Origin: Dongia_A sp039808885
GTDB lineage: Bacteria > Pseudomonadota > Alphaproteobacteria > Dongiales > Dongiaceae
NCBI GenBank assembly: GCA_039808885.1
Contig: JBDHTX010000008.1
Span: 91,279-155,278 of the forward strand
Length of the DNA stretch: 64,000 nt
Direction: 5' to 3'
How positions within the stretch are numbered: position 1 is the stretch's first letter; every line of letters begins with the position of its first letter. This document shows positions 15,568 through 23,913 of this stretch, in pieces. The notes beneath the pieces were generated by a model, which was not told where the DNA came from, made no database searches, and saw nothing but the letters and a program-made list of their open reading frames with translations. The translations under genes were made by a program, and so were the position numbers.

Positions 15568-16854
15568 ATGGCCGACAAGTCCAAGCAGAGCCCCGCCAAG
15601 CAGGAATTCATCGAGAAGAGCCTGCACTACTGGAACCCGGGCAAGACCCAGTTCTGGCAGGACGCCGATATCGACCTGGTGATCGACCGGCGCGAGGGCT
15701 ACTACCTCTACGACATGGACGGGCGCCGCCTGATCGACGTGCATCTGAACGGCGGCACCTACAATATCGGCCATCGCCATCCGGAGCTGATCGAGGTGCT
15801 GAACCGCGGCACCCAGCGCTTCGACATGGGCAACCACCATTTCCCGGCGCTTGGCCGCACCGCCTTGGCCGAGAAGCTGGCCAAGAGCTGCGGCGGCGAC
15901 CTGCACTACACGATCTACGGCTCGGGCGGCGCCGAGGCCATCGACATCGCCATCAAGACGGCGCGCCATGCCAAGCAGAAGCGCAAGATCGTCTCCATCG
16001 TGCGCGCCTATCACGGCCATACCGGCCTGGCGGTCGCCGCCGGCGCCGAGCGCTTCTCCAAGCTGTTCCTGTCCGACCAGCCGGACGAGTTCCACGCCGT
16101 GCCGTTCAATGACCTGACCGCGATGGAAGACGCGCTGAAGGCCAAGGATGTCGCCGCCGTCATCATGGAGACGATCCCGGCGACCTACGGCTTCCCCATG
16201 CCGCTGCCGGGCTACCTCACCGAGGTGAAGAAGCTCTGCGAGCGCTATGACGCGCTCTACATCGCCGACGAGGTGCAGACCGGCCTGATGCGCACCGGCG
16301 AGATGTGGGGCTATCAGCGCTACGGCATCCACCCCGACATCGTCGTCATCGGCAAGGGCATCTCCGGCGGCATGTATCCCATCGCCGCCGCCGTGGTGCG
16401 CGAGCCCTATGCCGGCTGGCTGAAGCAGGACGGCTTCGGCCACATGTCGACCATGGGCGGCGCCGAACTCGGCTGCCTGGTCGCCATGAAGGTGCTGGAG
16501 ATCCTGGAACGGCCGCAGATGAAGCCGACGGTCAACTACATCTCGGAGCTGATGGCGAGCGGCCTGACCGAGATCATGAAGATCTATTCCGACTTCTTCG
16601 TCGGCATCCGCCAATGCGGCGTGGTGATGGGCCTGGAATTCGACTATCCCGAGGGCGCCAAGCCGGTGATGAAGCACCTCTACGCCAACGGCGTCTGGGC
16701 GATCTTCTCGACGCTGGATGCGCGCGTGCTGCAGTTCAAGCCCGGCGTGCTGATGACCGCGCCGCAATGCGAGGAGCTGCTGGAGCGGGTCGAGCGCTCG
16801 ATCGGCCAGGCCCGCGCCGAGTGCAAGGGCGGCAAGCGGCGGGTCGCGGCATGA
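15568..16854 (+). CDS. Class III aminotransferase-fold enzyme, probable aminoalcohol-phosphate phospholyase
   Basis: This 428-residue PLP enzyme has its PLP-binding Asp in YIADEVQTGLMRTGEMWG and its Schiff-base Lys in VVIGKGISGGMYPI (K263). GAGGAGAG precedes the ATG at 15568. Enzymes of this fold next to an APH-type kinase include ethanolamine-phosphate phospholyase and the bacterial aminopropanol-phosphate phospholyase, which split off ammonia and phosphate to give an aldehyde. The product would be propanal (or acetaldehyde), the input of the CoA-acylating dehydrogenase 10 bases downstream. A true transaminase role remains possible. Confidence 0.85.
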   Translation: MADKSKQSPAKQEFIEKSLHYWNPGKTQFWQDADIDLVIDRREGYYLYDMDGRRLIDVHLNGGTYNIGHRHPELIEVLNRGTQRFDMGNHHFPALGRTALAEKLAKSCGGDLHYTIYGSGGAEAIDIAIKTARHAKQKRKIVSIVRAYHGHTGLAVAAGAERFSKLFLSDQPDEFHAVPFNDLTAMEDALKAKDVAAVIMETIPATYGFPMPLPGYLTEVKKLCERYDALYIADEVQTGLMRTGEMWGYQRYGIHPDIVVIGKGISGGMYPIAAAVVREPYAGWLKQDGFGHMSTMGGAELGCLVAMKVLEILERPQMKPTVNYISELMASGLTEIMKIYSDFFVGIRQCGVVMGLEFDYPEGAKPVMKHLYANGVWAIFSTLDARVLQFKPGVLMTAPQCEELLERVERSIGQARAECKGGKRRVAA

Positions 16855-16864
16855 GGACGATACG

Positions 16865-18481
16865 ATGAATGCCATCGTCGAAGAGCTGCTGGCGGGCGAG
16901 AAGCGCCAGACCGGCACCGCCGACATGATGCTGCAGCTCGGCGAATGGGCGGCATCGTCCTATGCGCGCTACGACCGCGGCGCCGTCGACCGCATCGTGA
17001 AGGCCGCCGCCGAAGCCGCCTTCGCCATGGCGGGCGCGATGGCCGAGGCTGCCGTGAAGGAGACCGGCTTCGGCGTCGTCGAGCACAAGAAGATCAAGAA
17101 CGAGATCTGCTCCAAGGGCCTGGTCGAGGCCTATCGCCACCAGGATTTCTGCTCCAAGCGGGTGATCCCGGAGCAGAAGATGGTGGAGCTGCCGCGCCCG
17201 GCCGGCGTGGTCTTTGCCCTCACCCCCTCGACCAACCCGATCTGCACCATCTATTTCAAGGTGCTGCTGGCGCTGCTGACGCGCAACGCCATCATCCTGT
17301 CGCCGCATCCGATGGCGAAGAAATGCTCGGTCGAGGCGGTCAATGCGCTGGCCAAGGCGGCGGAGGCGGCCGGCGCGCCGAGCGGGCTGATCCAGGTCGT
17401 GGCCGAGCCCAGCCTGCCGCTCATCGACCACATCATGAAATCGCCGCGCGTGGCGGTCATCCTGGCGACCGGCGGCACGCCGATGGTGCGCGCGGCCTAT
17501 TCCTCCGGCAATCCGGCGATCGGCGTCGGCCCCGGCAACGCGCCCGCCTTCGTCGACGCCAGCGCGGACCTGAACGCCGCCGCCAAGCGCATCATCCAGT
17601 CCAAGAGCTTCGACAATTCCATCCTCTGCACCAATGAAAGCGTGGTGGTGGCGGAGGAGAGCATCGCCGACGCGCTCTCCCAGGCGCTCGCCAAGGCCGG
17701 CGCTTATGTGGCGAAGCCGGACGAGGTCGACGCCCTGCGCAACTACCTCTTCGGCCTCGGCAGCTTCAACGTCGACGCTCTTGGGAAAAGCGCGACCGAG
17801 ATCGCAACCAGGGTCGGCCTGAAGGTGCCGAGCTCGACCAAGGTGCTGCTGGCGCCCATCGACCGCGTCGGCATCGACGAGGCCCTGTCCAAGGAGAAGC
17901 TCTGCCCGGTCCTCGGCTTCGTGCGCGTGCCGCATGTCCATGCCGGCATCTCGACCGCGCGGGCGCTCATCCGCATGTCGGGCGCCGGCCATTCCGCCGC
18001 CATCCACAGCTCCACGCCGGCGACGATCCTGGCCTATGCCTCGGCGGTGAAGGCCCTGCGCGTGGTGGTGAACGCGCCCTGCAGCCAGGGCGCCGCCGGT
18101 TTCGGCACCCATCTCGCCCCCTCCTTCACCATCGGCACCGGCTTCTTCGGCCGGTCTTCCGTGGGCGAGAATATCGGCCCGCAGCACCTGGTGAACTGGA
18201 CCCGCATCGCCTATAGCGACGAAGCCAGCGAGGCCTTCGGCGAGTTCTCCGGTCTGGAATCCTGGAACAGCAACCCGCCCTTGCCCGTGGGCCGCGAGGC
18301 GCCGATGACCATCGGGCGCCTGCAGGAGGGTTCCGACCGGGCCGACGAATCGCTGTTCGCCCGGCCGGGCGGCGGCGGTTACGGCGGCATCATCGACGAC
18401 GAGATCGCGGCGATGCGCGAGGAGATCCGCCGCATCGTGCTGGAAGAACTGCGCAGCGCGCTCCGGAAGCCGGGCAAGTAG
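16865..18481 (+). CDS. CoA-acylating aldehyde dehydrogenase of BMC type
   Basis: This 538-residue enzyme has FALTPSTNPICTIYFK in the cofactor domain and the catalytic Cys in SFDNSILCTNESVVV (C255). It is the signature enzyme of aldehyde-oxidising microcompartments, turning propanal or acetaldehyde into acyl-CoA with NAD. After a glycine-rich linker (RPGGGGYGG) the last 30 residues form an amphipathic helix, EEIRRIVLEELRSALRK, which looks like an encapsulation peptide. The gene is 10 bases downstream of the phospholyase-like gene and 3 bases upstream of the first shell gene. Confidence 0.92.
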   Translation: MNAIVEELLAGEKRQTGTADMMLQLGEWAASSYARYDRGAVDRIVKAAAEAAFAMAGAMAEAAVKETGFGVVEHKKIKNEICSKGLVEAYRHQDFCSKRVIPEQKMVELPRPAGVVFALTPSTNPICTIYFKVLLALLTRNAIILSPHPMAKKCSVEAVNALAKAAEAAGAPSGLIQVVAEPSLPLIDHIMKSPRVAVILATGGTPMVRAAYSSGNPAIGVGPGNAPAFVDASADLNAAAKRIIQSKSFDNSILCTNESVVVAEESIADALSQALAKAGAYVAKPDEVDALRNYLFGLGSFNVDALGKSATEIATRVGLKVPSSTKVLLAPIDRVGIDEALSKEKLCPVLGFVRVPHVHAGISTARALIRMSGAGHSAAIHSSTPATILAYASAVKALRVVVNAPCSQGAAGFGTHLAPSFTIGTGFFGRSSVGENIGPQHLVNWTRIAYSDEASEAFGEFSGLESWNSNPPLPVGREAPMTIGRLQEGSDRADESLFARPGGGGYGGIIDDEIAAMREEIRRIVLEELRSALRKPGK

Positions 18482-18483
18482 AT

Positions 18484-19092
18484 ATGGCCGAGCTGCGTTC
18501 CTTCATCTTCATCGACCAGCTGCAGCCGCAGACGCTCTGCTACATGGCGACCTGGATGCGCGGCCGGCTGCCGCGCACCAACATGGCGGCGCAGATCATC
18601 GAGGTCGCTCCGGGCCTCGACATCGAGCCCCTCACCGATGTGGCGCTGAAATACGCCGAGGTCGGCGGCGGCATCCTCGTCGTGGAGCGGCAATTCGGCT
18701 ATCTCGAGTTCCATTCCCGCTCCACCGGCATCGTGAAAGCGGCGGCGCAGGCGGTGCTGGACGAGCTCGGCGCCGATGCCGGCGACGCGACCCAGCCGCA
18801 GATCCTCGCCTCCAAGATCGTCACGCGGGTCGATCCGGTGCATGCCTTCCTGATCAACCGCAACAAGATGGGCTCGATGATCCTGCCGGGCGAATCGCTG
18901 TTCGTGCTGGAAATGCAGCCGGCCTCCTACGCCATCCTGGCGGCGAACGAGGCGGAGAAGCATGCCGAGATCAAGGTCATCGACTACCGCATGATCGGCG
19001 CCACGGGCCGCGTCTATCTCTCCGGCGAGGAGTCCAACATCCGCAGCGCGGCAGCCGCGGCCGAGCAGGCTCTGACTGGGGGCCGCGCATGA
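18484..19092 (+). CDS. BMC-T type tandem-domain shell protein 1
   Basis: This 202-residue protein consists of two BMC-like halves. The second half carries LLANxEAEK-type and KVIDYRMIGATGRVYLSGEE segments typical of shell domains. It is clearly paralogous to the protein at 20421-21056: both have ILPGESLFVLEM/LLPGQSLLLYEL and IGATGRV. Such proteins form pseudohexameric trimers in the shell facets and often have the larger, gated pores. Its 3' end overlaps the next gene (ATGA). Confidence 0.85.
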   Translation: MAELRSFIFIDQLQPQTLCYMATWMRGRLPRTNMAAQIIEVAPGLDIEPLTDVALKYAEVGGGILVVERQFGYLEFHSRSTGIVKAAAQAVLDELGADAGDATQPQILASKIVTRVDPVHAFLINRNKMGSMILPGESLFVLEMQPASYAILAANEAEKHAEIKVIDYRMIGATGRVYLSGEESNIRSAAAAAEQALTGGRA

Positions 19093-19583
19093 TCGACAAG
19101 AGCCTCCTGCGCGAGCTGGTGAAAGCGGTCATCGCCGAGGAAGTGGCGGCGATCCGTAAATCCGCTGCCGCGCCGGCGCAGCCGGCCTCGGCCAAGCCCG
19201 CGCCGGCCCCGGAATCCGTGCGCATCGCCAGCGACGCCGACCTGGTCGCCTTCGCCCGCAAGGTGCTGTCGCTGGCCGGCGACCCGGCGAAGGCCAAGGA
19301 CATCGCAGCCGGGCGTTATCCGTTCCGGCTGGAGCAGCCTGTTGCGGCGGCACCCGCAACGGCGCCGCGTGCTCCCGTCGGCACCGCGCCAGCCGCCGCG
19401 CCGAAGCCGACCGCCTCGGGCCAGACCCTGCGCATCGACAGCGGCGTGGTGACCGAGACCATGCTGAACAAGCTGCCGCGCGGGCTCGCCAAGCTGGTTC
19501 TGGCGCCCGGCGTCACCGTGACACCTCTGGCCAAGGACCGCGCCCGGACCCTCGGCCTCACCTTCGAAAGGACCTCGTCATGA
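19089..19583 (+). CDS. BMC-associated protein of unknown function
   Basis: This 164-residue protein has three visible parts. An N-terminal amphipathic helix (KSLLRELVKAVIAEEVAAIR, residues 4-23) resembles encapsulation peptides. A low-complexity Ala-Pro stretch surrounds a small helical segment. A C-terminal module runs LRIDSGVVTETML to GVTVTPLAKDRARTLGLTFE; the V-T-P-L-A-x-D pattern occurs in several BMC-associated proteins. It overlaps its neighbours at both ends, so it is tightly coupled with shell production. Enzyme, scaffold or core organiser are all possible; the function is unknown. Confidence 0.75.
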   Translation: MIDKSLLRELVKAVIAEEVAAIRKSAAAPAQPASAKPAPAPESVRIASDADLVAFARKVLSLAGDPAKAKDIAAGRYPFRLEQPVAAAPATAPRAPVGTAPAAAPKPTASGQTLRIDSGVVTETMLNKLPRGLAKLVLAPGVTVTPLAKDRARTLGLTFERTSS

Positions 19584-19840
19584 TCCGTGGTCATGTGATC
19601 GGCCGGTACTGGGCCACCAAGAAGATCGAGCACATCCCCAATGGCGCCTTCCTCGAAGTCGAGACCGAGGGCGGCAGCCGCATCATGGCCTTCGACGTCC
19701 TGGGCTGCGGCGAGGGCGAGGAGGTCATGGTGGTGACCGGTTCCACCGCGGCCGCCTGGCTCGGCGGCGGCAAGATCCCGATCGACGCGCTCATCATCGG
19801 CTCGCTGGACCAGCCGTCCGGCGGCCAGAAGAAGAAGTAA
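19580..19840 (+). CDS. BMC-P (EutN/CcmL) pentameric vertex protein
   Basis: This 86-residue protein matches the EutN/CcmL family in length and pattern: HVIGRYWATKKIEHIPNGAFLEV at the start, FDVLGCGEGEEVMVVTGSTAA in the middle and DALIIGSLD at the end. Five copies close the vertices of the shell. The ATG overlaps the preceding TGA. A single gene of this type is enough for a closed shell. Confidence 0.92.
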   Translation: MIRGHVIGRYWATKKIEHIPNGAFLEVETEGGSRIMAFDVLGCGEGEEVMVVTGSTAAAWLGGGKIPIDALIIGSLDQPSGGQKKK

Positions 19841-19870
19841 TCACCAACACCCAGCAGAATGGAGAGAACC

Positions 19871-20152
19871 ATGTCCAACGCACTCGGCATGATCGAAACC
19901 AAGGGCTTCGTCGCGGCGCTCGCGGCGGCGGACGCCATGGTCAAGGCGGCCAACGTCACCATCGTCGGCCGCGAGCAGGTCGGCGACGGCCTGGTCGCCG
20001 TCATCATCAACGGCGATGTCGGCGCGGTGAAGGCCGCGACCGAGGCCGGCTCCGAGGCGGCGAGCGCCGTCGGCACCCTCGTCTCGGTGCATGTGATCCC
20101 GCGCCCGCATGCGGATCTGGCGAAGCACTTCACGACGACTGCGGGGAAGTAA
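19871..20152 (+). CDS. BMC-H hexameric shell protein
   Basis: This 93-residue single BMC domain reads NALGMIETKGFVAALAAADAM, then TIVGREQVGDGLVAVIINGDVGAVKAA, and HVIPRPH near the end. The VGDG segment lies where the central pore loop is in other BMC-H proteins. The start is ATG 19871, preceded by GGAGAG, and not the ATG 12 bases earlier that overlaps that site. It is the major facet tile. The 268 bases that follow are mostly an inserted repeat. Confidence 0.93.
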   Translation: MSNALGMIETKGFVAALAAADAMVKAANVTIVGREQVGDGLVAVIINGDVGAVKAATEAGSEAASAVGTLVSVHVIPRPHADLAKHFTTTAGK

Positions 20153-20205
20153 GCGCTTTGTTGTCGTCGGTCGGTCGGCTCGGTCGTTCTGGCATACTCG
20201 CTGAG

Positions 20206-20394
20206 CCCCTTCCCCCCTTGCGGGGGAAGGTGGGGAAGGGGGGTGTTGCAGCGCCGGTTTTTTCGGCGAGGAGTCTTCGCCTGTGTCGCCTCCGGCGACG
20301 CACGCGCGCAACGCGTGCTACCCCCCATCCGGCTGCGGCTAAGCTCACTGCGTTCGCTAAGCCTCCGCTGCCTTCCCCCGCAAGGGGGGAAGGG
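20206..20394. repeat. Inverted-repeat element inside the shell operon
   Basis: CCCCTTCCCCCCTTGCGGGG (20206 on) and its near complement CCTTCCCCCGCAAGGGGGGA (20371 on) bound about 190 bp of hairpin-rich DNA without coding potential. It separates the BMC-H gene from the second BMC-T gene. A G/C-tract relative is at 55815-55925. It may end part of the transcription and so set shell protein ratios. Confidence 0.65.
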
Positions 20395-20420
20395 AAGTAT
20401 ATTGGTGTGGATGGGCACCG

Positions 20421-21056
20421 ATGACCGAGCTTCGCGTCTATCTGCAGATCGAGGATCTCGCCCGGCAATTCGCGGCATATATGTCGACGCCGATGCGGGC
20501 GCGCGGCTATCCGCCGATGCAGGGCGAGCACAGCCTGATCGTCGAGGTGGCGCCGGCCCTCGCGATCCATCGCATCTGCGACCTCGCCTTGAAGCAGGCG
20601 CCGGACCTGGAGCCCGGCCTGCTCTATGTCGAGCGGCAATATGGGCTGCTGGAATTGCACGCCCAGGACCTCGGCGCGTTGAACCGCACCGGCGAGGCGA
20701 TCCTCAAAGGCATTGGCCGCAAGGCGGCGGACCAGCTGAAGCCGCACACGCTCTTCGCCGACATCATCGAGAACGTGGCCGACCAGCACGCCATCATCCT
20801 CAACCGCACGCGCGAGGCCTCGATGCTACTGCCCGGGCAGTCGCTGCTGCTCTATGAGCTGGAGCCGGCCCTGTTCGCCACCGTCGCCGCGAACGAGGCG
20901 GAGAAGGCAGCACCCGGCATCACCCTGGTCGACCTGCAGATGATCGGCGCCACGGGGCGCGTCTTCATGGCCGGCACGCGGCGTGAATGCGAGATCGCGC
21001 GCGACCGCATCGACGAGGTGCTGGGCGCCATCGACGGCCGGCATCGCGGCCGCTGA
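20421..21056 (+). CDS. BMC-T type tandem-domain shell protein 2
   Basis: This 211-residue protein is a paralogue of the first BMC-T, sharing LLPGQSLLLYELEPALFATVAANEAEKAA and LQMIGATGRVFMAG with it. The first half (EVAPALAIHRICDLALK, LYVERQYGLLELH) also corresponds to the partner. A second BMC-T beside the first is usual in RMM-type shells. It is the last shell gene; no reactivase, phosphotransacylase or alcohol dehydrogenase gene follows. The ribosome binding site (GTGGATGGGC) is weak and lies just past the inserted repeat. Confidence 0.88.
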   Translation: MTELRVYLQIEDLARQFAAYMSTPMRARGYPPMQGEHSLIVEVAPALAIHRICDLALKQAPDLEPGLLYVERQYGLLELHAQDLGALNRTGEAILKGIGRKAADQLKPHTLFADIIENVADQHAIILNRTREASMLLPGQSLLLYELEPALFATVAANEAEKAAPGITLVDLQMIGATGRVFMAGTRRECEIARDRIDEVLGAIDGRHRGR

Positions 21057-21236
21057 TCCACGCCGGGTGACAATCCGGTGAGCAATCGGTAGCCGTTTCG
21101 CGATTTCGATCCGCGCTGGCGCTGGCCCGCGGCAACTCCTCGCCCGCATCCCCATTTGAATCATGCGCACCCAGCCGATGGGCGGATGCAGCGCGCGATT
21201 TCGCATTCGGCCGCACATTGACCGAGGAGAACGATC

Positions 21237-21860
21237 ATGATGAGGAAGCTTGTCTTGCTGTCCACCGTCGCCACCCTGGGCGGCTTCGGATTCGCCACAA
21301 CGACGCTCGCCGAGGAGTCCACCACCCCGGCGCCGGCCGAGCAGGTCATGCCGCCGGCCGATTCGCCGGCGATGCAGCCGGAAGACCAGCAGGTACCCAG
21401 CACCGGGTCGGTGGGCGAGGTGCAGCCCGACGCCCCGGCCATGCCGCCGCCGGGCGATGCCATCATCCCGGCCCAGGCCGCCGACGAAGTGCGCGCCGAC
21501 ACGCTGATCGGCATGGGCGTCTACAACCCCGAAGGCGAAAAGGTCGGCGAGGTGAAGGACATCCTGCTCGACGAGCAGGGCCAAGTGACCGGCGTGGTGC
21601 TGTCGGTTGGCGGCGTGCTTGGCCTCGGCGCCAAGTCGGTCGGCCTGAACTGGAGCGAGGTCGATGTCCGCCCGGATGCCGAGATGGTGAAGATCCACTA
21701 CACCAAGGAGCAGCTGGAAGCGGCCCCCGATTTCAAGACACAGGAGGTCCAGCGCTCCGAGACCGAGCGGCAGGACCTGCAGCAGCAGGCGCCTGCGGTC
21801 ACCGGCACGGTGCCGCCAGCGAATCCGGACGCGCCGACGCCGCAGCCTGCCACCGAGTAG
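21237..21860 (+). CDS. Exported PRC-barrel domain protein
   Basis: This 207-residue protein has a signal peptide (MMRKLVLLSTVATLGGFGFA, cut near TTLAEE), a Pro/Ala-rich segment to about residue 85, then a PRC barrel: DTLIGMGVYNPEGEKVGEVKDILLDEQGQVTGVVLSVGG. A Gln/Pro-rich tail ends it. PRC barrels of this exported kind are common in Alphaproteobacteria, with unknown envelope or stress roles. GAGGAGAACGATC precedes the start. It looks unrelated to the BMC genes. Confidence 0.8.
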   Translation: MMRKLVLLSTVATLGGFGFATTTLAEESTTPAPAEQVMPPADSPAMQPEDQQVPSTGSVGEVQPDAPAMPPPGDAIIPAQAADEVRADTLIGMGVYNPEGEKVGEVKDILLDEQGQVTGVVLSVGGVLGLGAKSVGLNWSEVDVRPDAEMVKIHYTKEQLEAAPDFKTQEVQRSETERQDLQQQAPAVTGTVPPANPDAPTPQPATE

Positions 21861-22347
21861 GGGCGGCAGTCCGACGGATCACGACTCGAAAAGACGGCCC
21901 GGCGAAGCGTCGCCGGGCCGCTGCGATGGTCCAAGTCCGGATGGCGTCCGGTCGTAAACTTGGCCGGCGGCTTTCGCCGCCGGCTGCAACACGTCAAGCC
22001 CGGCCAACCCAGGAGATCAGGAGCCTTGGCCGCCGCACTTGCCGGTGTTCGAGATCCCAGCCTCCCTTAGCCTTTGAACCTCGAGTTCCAGCTTCTCTCA
22101 GCAGGAAGCGTGCCAGCCGGGCGCAGGTTGTTTTTGCGCGGTTTTTGCCCGGCCGCCGGGCAAAGCGTCGTGGCCATGCCCAGGCTTTGAGCATCGCGCT
22201 GCCCGAGGAAGCGGCATCCGCGCCGCCTTCCTCGCGCCTTCGATCAAGTGTCACACAAACCGGCTAGCCTGCCGTCCCATGACAGGAGACGGGATGCAGA
22301 CGGTGACCGGGATCGATCTTATGGGCGGGAACGGGACGCGAAACGCG
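21861..22347. other. Intergenic region with several GC-rich hairpins
   Basis: These 487 bases are without a convincing gene. Hairpins are CGGCCCGGCGA/TCGCCGGGCCG (21895-21920, the likely terminator of the PRC-barrel gene), GCCGGCGGC-TTTC-GCCGCCGGC (21963-21984) and TTTGCCCGG/CCGGGCAAA near 22144-22164. The rest shows nothing recognisable. The region separates the convergent PRC-barrel and choline sulfatase genes. Confidence 0.5.
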
Positions 22348-23886
22348 TCAGCGGACCGGCTTGGGGCGACGCAGCGCGCCGTCCGGGTCGCCGGCGACCG
22401 GCTGGTAGTTCCGGTAGTAGAGGCCGGCGGCGTCGATGCGCGGCGCGAAATCCCAGGGCGCGATGCGCCCGGCGACCAGCGCGCGGTGAACCAGGCGGCG
22501 GCGACGCTGGCTGGCGAGCACAGCTTCGCGCAAGGCGGCGAAGTCCCAGCGTTCTTCGGCTTCCGCTGACAGCCGCGCCACCAGCGGCCGCGCCGCCGCT
22601 TCCCGCGCCAGATTGCGCAATTCATTGGGATCGGCGGCGAGGTCGTAGAGCTCGGTCTCGAGGCCCGGCCCATAGACGAATTTGTGCCGGCCGCGGCGGA
22701 TCATCGCCACCGGCGCGTCGTAGCCCTCGCCGCAATATTCCCCGAGCACCTCGCCCCTCGGCGCTGTGCCGCGCGCGAGGCTGGGCCACAGCGAGGCGCC
22801 ATCCAGGCCGTCGCGCGCGGCATCGTCGCCACAAAGGTCGAGCAGGGTCGGCAGCAGGTCGAGCTGCGATACCGGCGGGGCGATGCGCTGGCCGCGCCTG
22901 ATGCCGGGACCGGCAAAGATCAGCGGCACGCGGATGGCGCGCTCGTAGAAATTCATCTTGTACCAGAGCCCGCGCTCGCCCAGCATGTCGCCGTGATCGG
23001 CGGTGGCGATGACGAAGGTGTCCTCGGCGATTCCGGCGATCTCCAGCGCTCTCAGCAGGCGGCCGAGCAGGTCGTCGCAATAGCTGATCATCGCGTAATA
23101 GGCGCGCCGCGCGTCGCGGATCTGCCGCGGCGTGGGCTTGATCTCGTCGCGGTCGTAGAGGCGGTACATGCGTGCCTCGACGTCGTTGCGGCTGTTGGCC
23201 TTGCGCCGGCCCGTAGCCGGCAGGTCGATCTCCGCCGCGTCGTAGAGGTCCCAGAAGCGCCGCGGCCCCTGATAGGGGTCGTGCGGGTGCATCACCGAGA
23301 GCGTCAGCATGAAAGGCCGCCCGTCGCCCAGCGAGACGGCCTGCTGCAACCAGTCGACGGCGCGGTCGCAGGCATCCTCGTCATATTGCAGCGACAGCGA
23401 GTAGTCGCAGGGCCCCGCCTCGGCCACCGATTGCAGGGTGTGGAACCAGGGCTGCACCAGATCCGGCTGCTCCCAGTCCGGCACCCAGCCGAAATCGGAC
23501 GGCGACAAATCGGTGGTCAGCCGCTCCTCATAGCCGTGCAGCTGGTCGGCGCCGGTGAAATCCATCTTGCCGGAGAGGCAGGTGCGATAGCCGGCACGGC
23601 GCAGGTGATGCAGGAAGGTCGGCACCTCCGCCGGCAGCTCGGCGCCGTTGTCGAAGCCGCCGAAGCGCGAGGCCAGCCTCCCGGTCAGCATGGCGAAGCG
23701 CGACGGCGAGCAGAGTGGTGCCGCGCAATAGGCATTCTCGAAAAGGGTGCCGCGCCGCGCCAGGGCGCCGAGATGCGGCGCCCGCACCACCGGATGGCCA
23801 TAGACCGGCAGCGACAGCGCCGCCATCTGGTCGAACATCACGAACAGGATGTTGGGGCGCTTTCGGCTCGCTGCGGCCTTGGCCAT
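22348..23886 (-). CDS. betC: Choline-sulfatase (arylsulfatase family)
   Basis: This 512-residue type I sulfatase has formylglycine site C59 in PLCSPSRFAMLTGR and N-terminal metal site NILFVMFDQMA. Later metal residues lie in ATADHGDMLGERGLWYK. The C-terminal segment RRRRLVHRALVAGRIAPWDF plus a Tyr-Arg-Asn ending is the choline-sulfatase C-terminal domain. It releases choline and sulfate from choline-O-sulfate in the cytoplasm. GAGGAGATCGC precedes the ATG. Choline transport and oxidation genes (betABI) are not beside it here, which is unusual for betC. Confidence 0.88.
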   Translation of the reverse strand: MAKAAASRKRPNILFVMFDQMAALSLPVYGHPVVRAPHLGALARRGTLFENAYCAAPLCSPSRFAMLTGRLASRFGGFDNGAELPAEVPTFLHHLRRAGYRTCLSGKMDFTGADQLHGYEERLTTDLSPSDFGWVPDWEQPDLVQPWFHTLQSVAEAGPCDYSLSLQYDEDACDRAVDWLQQAVSLGDGRPFMLTLSVMHPHDPYQGPRRFWDLYDAAEIDLPATGRRKANSRNDVEARMYRLYDRDEIKPTPRQIRDARRAYYAMISYCDDLLGRLLRALEIAGIAEDTFVIATADHGDMLGERGLWYKMNFYERAIRVPLIFAGPGIRRGQRIAPPVSQLDLLPTLLDLCGDDAARDGLDGASLWPSLARGTAPRGEVLGEYCGEGYDAPVAMIRRGRHKFVYGPGLETELYDLAADPNELRNLAREAAARPLVARLSAEAEERWDFAALREAVLASQRRRRLVHRALVAGRIAPWDFAPRIDAAGLYYRNYQPVAGDPDGALRRPKPVR

Positions 23887-23913
23887 GCGATCTCCTCAGC
23901 TGGTCGCCGACGC

